Assembly (NCBI GenBank): GCA_963556695.1
Contig: CAUWAG010000018.1
Coordinates: 4,154,001-4,218,000, forward strand
Reading direction: 5' to 3'
DNA: 64,000 nucleotides
Origin: Anthostomella pinea
Taxonomy: Eukaryota; Ascomycota; Sordariomycetes; Xylariales; Xylariaceae
The number at the start of each line of letters is the position of its first letter. Positions within the stretch are counted from its first letter, which is position 1. The position numbers and the translations under genes are program-made. Below the pieces are notes generated by a model. That model made no database searches. It worked only from the letters and a program-made list of their open reading frames with translations, and was not told the DNA's origin. This document shows, in pieces, positions 28,401-39,179 of the stretch.

Positions 28401-31400
28401 TCAGTCGACTTCCTTCGCGGGTGATTCCACGATTGCACGGTGGACCGAAGAAGTCAAGATGATTTTTGGCATTCAGCACGCGGAGAAATCACACAGACTG
28501 TTACCCGCGATTCTTTCATATGTTGTACCGCCTGCCATCCAGCGTGAAAAGGAGCTCAAGGCGAAAGAGGCAGAACGCCAACGGCAACTGGAGGAAGAAC
28601 GCAAGAAGCGAGAAGACGAGGAACAGAAGGCACAAGAAGCCAAAGAAGCTGAGGAGAAGGCCGCTCGGGAACAGAAGGAAGCAGCAGAGCGCGAGGTCGC
28701 TGCGGCCGAAGCTGCTGAAGCTGCTGAAACTGCCACACAGGTTGATGCGCCCGCTCAGAGCACCGAAGGTTAGTTGGTTTCCGAGAATGGCGTATGCGAG
28801 AGATTCAATCCTTTCGAAGGCGTCGGTCATTGGTATAATTAGCGCTGGACATGGTTGCTAACATTTGATAGCAGAGGCCGTCGCTGCTACCCAAGAAGAT
28901 GATCGTGATGATCATGCAGAGCCTGACGCTATGGAAGGTATTGAGACGTCAGACGAACCTTCCGGCGCGTCCAATCAAGCACGCGCCTTCGCTACGATCC
29001 GAGGCGAGCAGGTTGATGTCACGGAACTTGGCATTGACCCGGACTACCTAGAGGCCCTCCCCGAAGAGTTCAGGCAAGAAGTCATTGCTCAGACAGTGAG
29101 CAGCCGCAGGGCCGAAGCTCGCGATGCCCCAAGAGGTACTGGGGAGCAAACAGAGGTCTTCCAGGAGTTTCTGGATGCGCTACCCGACGACCTCCGACTG
29201 GAAATTGTACAGCAAGAACGGCAAGAGCAGCGCCGACGAGAGCGGGACGAAAGCCGCCGCCAGGCCGCTACGGCTGGCCTGGTAGCTGAAGCTCAGGATA
29301 TGGACACTGCCAGTATCCTCATGACATTTCCCCCTGCCCTGAGAGAACAAGTTCTCATGGATCAAGGTGCGGAACTACTTGACTCGCTACCACCTGAGAT
29401 GGCAGCCCATGCTCGACGACTTGTAAGAACCACCAATCCCGTTGCACACCACGATAGAGCCCCTTCTGGTTCAAACCGCAGAGATGCCGCCGTTCAGCCG
29501 AGCGGTGCACCAGACGCAGATAAGCCTCAACGAAGGGCTGTGGTCCAAATGCTGGACAAGCCGGGAGTTGCCACTCTGCTGCGTCTGATGTTCATAAACG
29601 TCAAAGGGGGGCCAATCGAGAATTCCCTGAAGTACGTATTCAAGGATGTGTGCGAAAACCGACAAAACCGGTTCGAGGTCATCAGCACGCTTCTACAAAT
29701 ATTGCAGGATGGATCAACCGATGTCGATGCTGTGGAGCGAAGCTTTGCCCAACTTTCTATCAAGGCCAAGCAGTCCAAGGACAAGGACGCCAAAATACAG
29801 ACTCCGCAAGGCCTGAAACGCACCTACACCAACATCAGCAACAGCAATCCGGTCCAGACAGCCTCGGAGACGTCCCCTCTCCTGATTGTTCAGCAGTGCT
29901 TGGATCTATTGTGCTACCTTGCGGACCAGAACGTTCATGTACCCTCCTTGTTTTTGACCGAACACGAGGCAGCCAGCACGACAATCAAGCGCAGTTTGAG
30001 CCGGAAAGGCAAGAACAAGGACAGCAAGGCTCATAAGTATGCCATCAACTCTTTGTTGGCTCTGCTCGACCGCGAGCTCGTGATGGAGAGCTCCACCATC
30101 ATGGATAGCCTCTCTCAGCTCCTGAGTCGAGTAACATTCCCACTGCTTGCCCTTGATCGCAAGCAAAAGGAGGCAGCAGAAGCGGTCAAGAAGTCAGAAG
30201 CTGAAGCCTTACAAGAAGGAGGATCGGCCACAGCCACAACAACTGACCCTACGGCAATGGCCACCGACAACGCGACTAGCAACGATAACGGGGATACGAA
30301 TCCGCCTGAAACTTCAGAAGCGCCTCAACCGGCACAGGACACAGTTGCAACGGACGCCCCCGAGCCGCCCGTTAGCGCGGGTGCGTCTAATGCCGAAGCT
30401 GGATCGTCGAAGGCATCAGAGAAGCAGGTCGCTCCGAAGAAACCCAAACAGCTACACCCGCCTGTTATTCCCGTTCCCAACCTGACACTCATCATCAAGA
30501 TCTTTGTTGCTCGGGAATGCAGCTCCAAGACTTTCAAGGAGACCTTATCGACCATCAAGAATCTCTCTGTGATTCCTGGAGCGATGTTGGTCTTCGGCCA
30601 AGAGCTTGCTCGCCAAGCTCAAGTCTTGAGTGAACAGATTGTTGTTCACTTGGACGAGCTACTCCCGCATATCCAAAATGCTGCCTCGGGAACTGAAATT
30701 CAAGGTGTTGCCCTTTCCAAGTTCTCTCCCGGTGCTTCGGATCAAAACAAACTACTCCGAGTCTTGACAGCTCTCGATCATCTATTCGCCCAAAAGAAGG
30801 CGGACGCGATGGGGAGTACCAACTCGGCGGAGGAGTCTCAAAAGCAGGATCTGCTCGCCACCCTCTACCGTAACCCGACCTTCAATGCCTTGTGGGAGAA
30901 GCTGAGTGCGTGCTTGAGTGCAATTCGCCAACGGGAAAGCCTGCTCAACGTAGCGACCATCCTCTTGCCTCTGATCGAGGCCCTCATGGTCGTTTGCAAG
31001 GATACTACCCAGACAGAAATTGCAGCCTCTCAAGGTCAGACGGCCAAGGACATGGTTCTCTCGAGCCCGCAGCCTGAGTCGCACATGGCCGGGCTATTCT
31101 ACACCTTTACCGAGGATCATCGTAGAATCCTCAACGAGCTTGTGCGCAACAACCCATCACTCATGAAAGGGACGTTCTCTCACCTTGTCAAGAACCCCAA
31201 GGTTCTGGAGTTCGACAACAAGCGCAACTGGTTCAACCGCAGTGTCCACAACAAGCAACAGGCGAGTCATCGACCTTACCCTACACTGCAACTGCAAGTA
31301 CGGCGTGAGCAGGTGTTCCACGACTCTTTCAAGTCACTCTATTTCAAGAGTGGCGAAGAAATGAAGTTTGGCAAGCTCAACATCCGGTTCCATGGCGAAG

Positions 31401-32473
31401 AAGGTGTGGACGCTGGCGGTGTCACTCGTGAATGGTTCCAGGTCCTCGCGCGGCAAATGTTCGACGCGAACTATGCCCTGTTCGTGCCCGTTTCCAGTGA
31501 TCGGACAACGTTCCACCCCAACAAGCTCAGTGGCATCAACGACGAGCATCTCATGTTCTTCAAGTTCATCGGGCGCGTTATCGGCAAGGCGCTGTACGAA
31601 GGCCGGCTGCTTGATTGCTACTTCAGCCGTGCGGTCTACAAGCGTATTCTAGGCAAACCGGTCTCGGTCAAAGACATGGAATCATTCGACCCCGAATACT
31701 ATAAATCTCTCTGTTGGATGCTGGATAACGACATCACTGATATTATCACTGAGACTTTTTCGGTTGAAGACGACGAATTCGGTGTTACGAGGATCGAAGA
31801 TCTCACTGAGAATGGTCGCAACATTCCGGTCACGGAGGACAACAAACACGACTACGTTCGCCTTGTCGTCGAGCACAAGCTCCTCTCCTCGGTCAAGGAC
31901 CAGATGGAGAATTTCCTAAAAGGCAAGGCTAATGTGCCAGGTCCAGTCATGTCGAACTTTGGTTGCTAACCGATACTTAGGCTTCCATGAGGTCATTCCC
32001 GCGGAGCTCATCTCCATCTTCAACGAACAGGAGTTGGAGCTTCTCATCTCTGGCTTGCCGGACGTCGACATTGATGACTGGAAGAGCAACACCGAGTACC
32101 ACAACTATACGCCGTCTTCTCAGCAGATTCAATGGTTCTGGCGCGCGTTGCGCTCATTCGACAAGGAAGAGGTCGCTAAACTGCTCCAGTTTGTGACGGG
32201 AACCAGCAAGGTCCCTCTGAATGGTTTCAAGGAGCTTGAGGGCATGAACGGTATTAACCGGTTCAACATCCATCGCGACTATGGAAACAAGGAGCGTCTC
32301 CCAAGCTCTCACACATGCTTTAACCGTAAGTGGCGTTACTCCTTGTTGAATGCATTCCATGGTACTGACTTGTTGCAGAACTCGACCTTCCCGAGTACGA
32401 GAGCTACGATATCCTCCGTCGACAAGTGCTGAAGGCCATCACGGCTGGCAGTGACTACTTTGGCTTCGCCTAA
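19441..32473 (+). CDS. TOM1: HECT-type E3 ubiquitin ligase, Tom1/HUWE1/Ptr1 family
   Basis: This giant E3 ligase transfers ubiquitin through a catalytic cysteine. Family members act in mRNA export, histone turnover and protein quality control. Ten exons give 4116 aa: 19441-19488, 19550-23447, 23498-23982, 24164-26930, 26986-27537, 27586-27645, 27716-28768, 28875-31922, 31981-32325 and 32379-32473. The N-terminal half carries the armadillo-like DUF908/DUF913 regions. A UBA-like segment ([12 protein letters not shown]) lies near residue 1505. A very acidic Asp/Glu tract spans about 2400-2600 and a Lys/Glu-rich helix about 2870-2945. Three UBM-like motifs ([32 protein letters not shown]) lie around 3010-3140. 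The HECT domain starts near 3740, with the active Cys in SSHTCFN at about 4084, and the protein ends in the acidic-aromatic tail SDYFGFA. Intron 8 (31923-31980) is GC-AG; intron 7 has tandem acceptors. Confidence 0.95.
31923..31980 (+). other. GC-AG intron in the HECT ligase gene
   Basis: The exon ends CTAAAAG and is followed by gcaagg; the intron ends acttag. Removing it joins ENFLKG to FHEVIP, the continuous sequence expected in this HECT domain. The only in-frame GT alternative leaves an intron of about 40 nt and adds six foreign residues. Confidence 0.85.
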
Positions 32474-34315
32474 TTGGTGACGGCCGTTTGACTGCGTGTA
32501 TTGTTTGTACAGCATGGGACGCAACACGAGGCCAGGTAGGCAGAGTCACCTTCAGGACTGCCATGCTTTGCGCAGACATTCTGCAGCTGAACCAGCCATT
32601 TTGACGGAGTGCAGGCCGTCGATCTGGAATGGGTTCGCTGCTGATATGGTGGCCATTAGCTCATGAGAGCTTATGTATGTTAGGATTCTAGGCACCAACA
32701 CTTGCTTAATAAAGGCGATGTGTTCGTTAAATATGCGTTGACGTGTCCCAATGCATGAGTGATCACGTAGTCTTCGACCATGCTTGACACTTGTGATGAT
32801 TCTCCACGCCGTAGCATCACGACTCGTATCACTTCCACTGTACTTGGTGGTTACTCTAGGGTAGTTGGCTGGAAGAAGCATCGGTTCTGGTATGCGCATC
32901 ATGTTTTCAAGCAACTTGCAAGGCTCTGCCGCTTGCTGATAGGTGTACCTTGTTGGGCGCGGCTACGACACCGGCGAGGGCGTCGTTGCATCGCATATTG
33001 TCCTTTCTGCACTCAGTTTCAGATTGACTGACAGGAGAATGAGGTCATGGCGACGAAGAAAAAACTCTTGGCTGGAACGAAGCAGCTGCGCTCTCCCTTT
33101 TAAGGTACGAGACACCTCTCTTGGCCTGGCCACCGATGCCCGGAAGCCTTGGTTGGCTCCGCCTCCCTCGTGCATGGTAGAAGGGCGCCCACATATCGAG
33201 AGCTGGCAGCCAGGATTGCAATATGGAATCGTTGGATATTGGGGTGACGGTAGATTGAGACTCTCGGGTGGATCGGGATCGCGAGCCTCATGCTAGGGCT
33301 GTGAAGGATGAGCAGCTGCTGGGCCGGGTTGGTTTTTATCCTCTTGAGATAGTAAAAGTCTGTGATTTACTCCCCTCTTATACTATCGTTTAGCATGAGT
33401 ATCTCGCATAAGTGATACGAAGAGCTCTTTCGCTAAGGGCAAGCTCGACTATACAATTTAAAGAATGGCCATTCAAGTGTCTGGAAATAAGGTGACACTC
33501 ATCCATAAGTTACACTTGGCGAGTGCTTACTGACCGTGATTGGTGGAGAACCGGGCTGTTGTAAAACGTGCAACTTTGGAATACCGAATCGGGAACGTGT
33601 AACCAACATCTGGCAATGCGAGAAACCACAGTTGCCTCTACCATGGCGCTCGTCATGTACAGTCCATGTTCTTGGACGATAGTCCTTTGAATTTGGGATT
33701 GGTCGTTGGGCACTTCTTTGCAAAGATACAACACGATGCTGATGATGGTCAAGGAGCAAGCTCGGAAACTGTGCAAACTGATTGAGAGTAGCCCATTGGA
33801 CCATTGTAAGTCTACCTCCTCTAACGTGAGCATCACGGCATCCAGCCATCAACTATGAGTCTATGAGCTCATTTCTTGGATCTATGTACTAGATCTAGGG
33901 GGCAGGGTATGGCTCTCCGCGCACATTAGAGAGCCACTGGCTGCACCGCTGTAGTGTTGTTACACATCTTTCAACAACGTCAGTCGATCTCCGCGTGGAC
34001 CAAGAGTCTTCCTAGTAAATCCAAGAGGTTAAATGGCATCCGGTCGTCGATCTTGTTTGTAGAAGTTAGCCTTTTCCCTTGTAAAGTAGAACGACCTTCA
34101 GCTGTGACTTCCCCAGGAAGTCATCCACCACACCAGTTGTGCCGGTCCGCCAAGACTACGGTGCACGGACCATAACAAGCACCCCTGATTTTCTGGCGCC
34201 CGGCCCGAGCTTGGGCGGCAGGTGCCCCGACAGCCCGATTTCGATAATTTGAATGTGATAATTGGAAGCTCAGTTAGCTAACAGCAACACATCATCCTGT
34301 CCGCCATCAGTCACA
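32474..34315. other. Intergenic region
   Basis: This is the 3' flank of the ligase gene and the promoter of the uS19m gene. Short frames on both strands show no family features. No repeats or RNA genes were recognised. Confidence 0.55.
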
Positions 34316-34888
34316 ATGCAACCAACGCGGTGTCTGCTGAAGGGCCGCTCCGTGTGGAAAGGTAAGCACTTCCATTCCCTACCTACAAACCTTCCCCAAT
34401 GTCAATCCCAAGAGAGGGAGCGAGTTAAAGCTGACTACCACCATTCCCATATAGGACCTCACATCGTGCCGTAAGAAAGCCCCCCAGACAGATCCCCAGC
34501 CCAGCACCCCGAACTCGGTCGTCCCGGCCGACGCACAAACCCGCCGAACTAACCCGACTCTTATTAACGAGCTACCTTACAGCCTCCCCATCGTCCGCGT
34601 GGTCCCGGGCGAGCGAGTGCGGCCGATCCGCACGCAGGCGCGCGCCGCCACCATCCTGCCCAACTTCGTGGGGCTCAAGTTCCAGGTCTACAACGGCAAG
34701 GTCTACAACGACGTCACCATCACCGAGGACATGGTCGGCCATAAGCTGGGCGAGTTCTCTCCGTACGTTGGCTTCCTCTTTCTGCTCCTTATCCCTCTGC
34801 GGGTCGATTAAGGGGGCGTAATCCAAACTGACATTGGATCACTACTACTAGTACGAGAAAGCCGTTCGTATGGGCACGATCCAAGTAA
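34316..34888 (+). CDS. RSM19: Mitochondrial small-subunit ribosomal protein uS19m
   Basis: This is the mitochondrial homologue of bacterial ribosomal protein S19, in the head of the small subunit near the decoding region. Four exons are inferred: 34316-34361, 34455-34470 (only 16 nt), 34583-34762 and 34852-34888. They give 92 aa, the length of E. coli S19. The spliced protein begins [20 protein letters not shown] and shows the family signatures [39 protein letters not shown] and LGEFSPTRKPF. Each junction is GT-AG and keeps the S19 frame. The microexon codes for GPHIVP and splits codons at both edges, so simple gene finders could miss it. The gene is convergent with TAF10. The identification is very safe. 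Confidence 0.94.
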
Positions 34889-35372
34889 GGAGCTGCGGAT
34901 GAGATGAGACGAGAAGAGACAGGACTTGAGACTTCTGGCATACCCTGGCGTTTGTGGGCATTCTGAGATTAGAGGTAATCGTGGACCACTGTTCCTTGTA
35001 CTACAACATAAGATGTAAAACACATCTGTCGGAGAAATGGAAAAGAGGTATCATTCGGCGCTCAAAAAAGCTGCCTGTTATGCGGTTTTCTTCATACATG
35101 CAGAACTCCTTCCGGTTTACCCCGTCTAGCTGGCACTGGGCTCAACCGTTTCAGCCTGCGCAAGTAAAAGCAGTAATGAAAATGTCCCTGAACGCCATGC
35201 AACCTTGCGCCCAAGACAGCAATGTCTATGCCCTGCCCGTCGTGATGATATGGTTTTCGTCGCAGACTCCGACCCTCGCGGCAGCGTGGTGATGCCGTCC
35301 TTCCTCCAGGCACATAGCGATCCGTGATATCACTCGTACTCCCAGATGTGCCCAAGTCGAATACGTCGCATC
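34889..35372. other. Short spacer between convergent uS19m and TAF10 genes
   Basis: It holds the 3' flanks of both genes. No gene is seen. Confidence 0.6.
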
Positions 35373-36012
35373 TTATCGGTAGAACTCGCTCCGCTTCACG
35401 TTGACACCGTACTCGCCCACGGCCATGCCGAGATCCTCCATGGTAAGGACGGTCCGGTTCTGGCTGCCGCCCTGGCCCCCGCCGCCGTAGCCCGCCCTCT
35501 GTATACCCAGCGGCCCGCCTCGCCCCTGGTCCTTCCCGCCCGCCGGCGCCTGACCAGGGACGGTGATGCCAGCGGCGGCGCCCAGGTTACCCATCGGGTT
35601 GTTGGCGCTGGTGTTGGAGGCTCGGATGCGGCTGTATTGGTAGGCGTCGGCGGCGATGTCGGCGACGAACTTCTGGACTGCCAGCGCGATAAGGCGCGCG
35701 AGGCGGGGGTCCGTGTCCGGCGGTGGGGGCAGGCCGGCTTTGGTTAGGTAGTAGTTGGTGACGGCATCGGGGATCTAGGACTGGTGGTCAGCTATGGCGC
35801 GCTTGGGTTTGGATGATGGATGCGCAGGCTTGGGATGGGAAACCTACGACGGGCGCGTAGTCGTCCATCTTGGTCAGGAACTCCTTCAGGGAGATATCCT
35901 TCCGCGTGGCCAGCTTAGCCTCGGCAGACATGGGGACATGCTCCTGGTTCTGGTGTGGTTGCGAGGCGGCAGGAGGGACCTCATTCTCGGTAGGAGGGTT
36001 GGGGTTGGCCAT
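35373..36012 (-). CDS. TAF10: TFIID/SAGA subunit TAF10
   Basis: TAF10 is a histone-fold subunit shared by the general transcription factor TFIID and the SAGA coactivator. Two exons, 36012-35848 and 35774-35373, give 188 aa. The histone fold starts at [15 protein letters not shown], continues across the single intron into [14 protein letters not shown], then [29 protein letters not shown] Gly-rich linker of about 45 residues ([18 protein letters not shown]) follows. The last block is [20 protein letters not shown], ending KRSEFYR. The first 30 residues are Pro/Gln-rich and disordered. The intron donor GTAGGT is slightly unusual, but the junction is fixed by the conserved fold. The gene is divergent from the PRPP synthetase gene. 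Confidence 0.95.
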
Positions 36013-36961
36013 CTTCGCGGTCTGTTGGTTGGTAGAATTGCGAAGAAGAGAAGATGTGGTGTTGGTGGTGTAGAAGCTAGGCGCGGCTACTCGAGGGTGG
36101 TGTTAATGGCAGTTTGGAATAAGCAGCCTTCGGGGTGTTTATTCCACTTGATCGACGTATAATTGTTGGTTATTCCCAGCGGTTATGCCAATTGCTTATT
36201 CGATGGTACTGGGAGAGGAGAATCGGGGTTGAACGAAGTGCCTTTAGGTTGATCGAGAGTGACGTCCAATTGCGGTATCCAATTGCGGTATCAGATTAGC
36301 AAATGCGATTAACGGCGAGGTCCTGGCAGCCCTGGGTGCCAAGTCATGGAGGGATGGCCGCGTTGATTGGTTGGAGGCGCCAAAGGTGGAATGCACGGCA
36401 GAAACTAGGTAGTGAGGGGCTAAACCTAGTGCGTGCGCCGATATCGTCCATGATTGGTTGTTGACTTAGAAAGGTACCCAGCAGCTTGAGCCTTGCAGGG
36501 ACTCCGAGCTCACCCGCCGATCCCTTCGGTAGAGCGCTTTAGTAATTTTTTCAAATGAAACAAGACCCTTCTCTTTATGGCAGCCCAGGTCATGTGGAGA
36601 GACTGCATCTTCACGAGCTACAGACCTTCTTCTCATGTCCTTTCAAATCCTCCGTCGCAGCTATCTTTTCCAGGGCAGACGACCTGTCTCTAACCTCTTC
36701 TGCCGGTACACCTCACCACGGTGCAGCATGTGTACAACGTCCCATTAGCCAAGCAGATCCTTCTCACATTGGACGCAAGCCTGTCACGCCACAGTGCTGC
36801 AGTGGCTTCACAGTAGCGAACCCTCGCAAGCCTCGCTCCCCCGCGGTGCCGTCGCTTCTCACCCCGCTCGTCCAACCAGCGCATACCAGCGCATACCGCC
36901 GCATACAAAGCTGAACACCACCGGCCGTCTGGTTACTGGTCCCCTTTCTCCTTCCTTCACG
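36013..36961. promoter_or_regulatory. Shared upstream region of TAF10 and PRPP synthetase
   Basis: This 949-bp region separates two divergent housekeeping genes and must contain both promoters. A pyrimidine- and C-rich leader lies at 36800-36960 on the PRPP synthetase side. No specific factor site is claimed. A GAATAAGC/GCTTATTC pair near 36118-36205 weakly resembles the centre of the MITEs described below. Confidence 0.5.
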
Positions 36962-38234
36962 ATGGTCGAAATGGCGAACGAGGTCAAACTGCTCGCCGGC
37001 AACGGCCACCCCATTCTGGCCAATCTGGTTGCAGACCGGTATGTTGCTACTCTCTTGCACACATCCGCAATAGACTATATATAAGCTGTACTTGTGCGCA
37101 TGAACTGACGACTCTTACTAGACTCGGCATAAAGATCGCAAAGACCACAAGCTCCGATGACTCGAATGCCGAAACCAGTGTCATAATCGGAGAGTCTGTA
37201 CGAGACGAAGATGGCACGTTGCGACCTACTCTTTTCGAGCAGTAGTCTCTGATAATGAACCCTTCTGACCGGTTACCGTCTTTACAGTCTTCATCCTGCA
37301 GTCGTCAATGGCAGGCGACATCAACCGCGGTTTCATGGAGCTATTAATCATGATCCGAGCTTGTCGCGATGCCTCGGCGCGCCGCATCACCGCTGTCATT
37401 CCCAACTTCCCCTACGCGCGACAGGACAAGAAAGACAAGAGCCGCGCCCCTATCACGGCTAAGCTGATCGCCAACATGTTGCAGACTGCCGGTTGCACCC
37501 ACGTTATCACCATGGACTTGCACGCGTCGCAAATACAGGGCTTCTTCAACGTCCCTGTCGACAACTTATATGCCGAGCCTAGCGTACTGCGCTGGATGGC
37601 CGAGAACTTGCCCGTCGAGGACACTGTCATCGTCAGTCCTGACGCTGGTGGTGCTAAGAGGTAAGGAAGCCCTCCATTCTGGCAGCCCAATAATCTTTCA
37701 TCAAGCGACAAGAAAGAATATGCAAACTGACACTGCTGCCCACAGAGCCACATCCCTAGCCGGCTACATCAACCGCGACTTCGCTTTGATCCATAAGGAG
37801 CGTCCGCGTCCCAATGTCGTGGGTCGTATGGTGCTTGTCGGCGAAGACAAGGTCGTGGGCAAGGTGGCCATCCTGGTTGACGACATGGCGGACACCTGCG
37901 GAACACTTGCCAAAGCGGCTGCCACTGTCAAGGAGCGAGGTGCCCGCGAGGTCATGGCCGTCGTCACTCACGGTATCCTGAGCGGGGACGCCATCAACAT
38001 ACTCAATGAGAGCTGTCTCAGCCAGATTTTGGTAACGAACACAGTACCGCTTGGTGACAAGGCTATACGTTGCAAGAAGATCCGCGTTGTGGACGTTAGC
38101 CCCACAATCGCCGAAGCTATTCGTCGCACTCACAACGGAGAAAGTGTCAGGTATGGGCCTGAGATCCAGCCTCGAATGATGTCCAGATTTGCTAATGATG
38201 GTCCAGCTTTCTCTTCAACCATGCCCCGGCTTAG
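36962..38234 (+). CDS. PRS: Ribose-phosphate pyrophosphokinase (PRPP synthetase)
   Basis: This enzyme makes PRPP from ribose 5-phosphate and ATP, the precursor of purines, pyrimidines, His, Trp and NAD, in the cytosol. Five exons give 324 aa: 36962-37038, 37122-37213, 37288-37660, 37746-38150 and 38207-38234. Visible family motifs are [17 protein letters not shown] (the flexible ATP-binding loop), [16 protein letters not shown] (metal and PRPP site), [12 protein letters not shown], and the PRPP-binding loop [11 protein letters not shown]. The C-terminus [18 protein letters not shown] is spread over the last intron. Intron 2 (37214-37287) uses a GC donor, which alone gives RDEDVFILQSS. An alternative start, nine bases later, gives MANEVKLL. 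Yeast has five PRS paralogues, and the exact orthologue is not assigned here. Length is close to that of human PRPS1 (318 aa). Confidence 0.95.
37214..37287 (+). other. GC-AG intron in the PRPP synthetase gene
   Basis: The exon ends GACGAAGATG, the intron starts gcacgt and ends tttacag. Phase 1 joining gives RDEDVFILQ, matching the conserved EDVYIVQ region. The nearby GT (ac|gttgcg) would break the frame. Confidence 0.85.
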
Positions 38235-39179
38235 GACTGTACTGTGGCTTTGGGAAGGGTTGGTTCTCGGGGGGGTGGGATGTCGTTTTGGCTTTACGAC
38301 GTAATGGTAATGCAGTAATGGCCTTCTCTCTCTCTACAGCACATCAGGAATCCACAAGATCCTCACATTTGAATGCATGCATTGCTCTAGAGGTTTGAAA
38401 TTTGAAAAAGGGGTTTGATGTTGGGAATCAAACCAACGGAACGGCCGCATCTCATGGTTTGGGGGCGGACACATTGTTGCATTTAAGGCTGTCTAGCATA
38501 GGTTCATGGCGAATTGGAGATGATTCAATGTATTTGTATATCCACCGCCAGTGTTGGGGGTTCATGTTGGAAAATACCAAAACAAAAACACTTGAATCAT
38601 GTGCACCTGCGTATAGTGAATGACCCTAGATGATGACAAGACGGGGGGTTCGAATAAGTGCGCGGCAAGAATGAAGTCCATAAGTGTACTTGGTCGCCTT
38701 CAAGAAGAATTTCTCATGAACACTGTCCCGGGATTACATCTATCACCAACGTCACAGCGTTGGCTTTTCTGCCTGTGCGGTGGTGGCATGCCCACCGTCT
38801 TATCGTGCCGCGTCCATGGTTAATTACCATGAGGAGGTTGATCAGATGGGGCCTCAGCGTAGAGTTGATCAGGCTTAGAGATTTCGCTGTCCAGTCGGTG
38901 TCCGAGTCAGCAATGGCGGCGCTTGAGCGGAAAGGAGCACGGCCAAGGCGAACTGTCGGGCCAGTAATGTCAACAAGTCACGATCGGAATCAGGAGTAGG
39001 TGTACAATGTATGTGGTGGGAATCTCAAGTCTCATTTTTGGGTTCCGGGAATACACTGAAGCTATCTGGGCTATCTAGAGCCACCTCAGCCATCTATCCC
39101 GCAATGCCTGCCTGTCATTGACCATGATTCAAGCCCGAATGCAACTACTAGAAGACACCGACCGAACGCCTGGAATCAT
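38235..39179. other. Spacer between convergent PRS and eS6 genes
   Basis: It holds the 3' flanks of both genes. Short plus-strand frames have no recognisable features. Confidence 0.55.

Noticed and set aside
31943..31980. GT-AG version of the HECT ligase intron 8 starting at gtccag
   Set aside because: It would be about 38 nt and would insert extra residues into a conserved stretch; the GC-AG intron restores the family sequence.
36118..36205. Fourth MITE copy between TAF10 and PRS
   Set aside because: Only the GAATAAGC/GCTTATTC words match; no outer ends or TA duplication were found.
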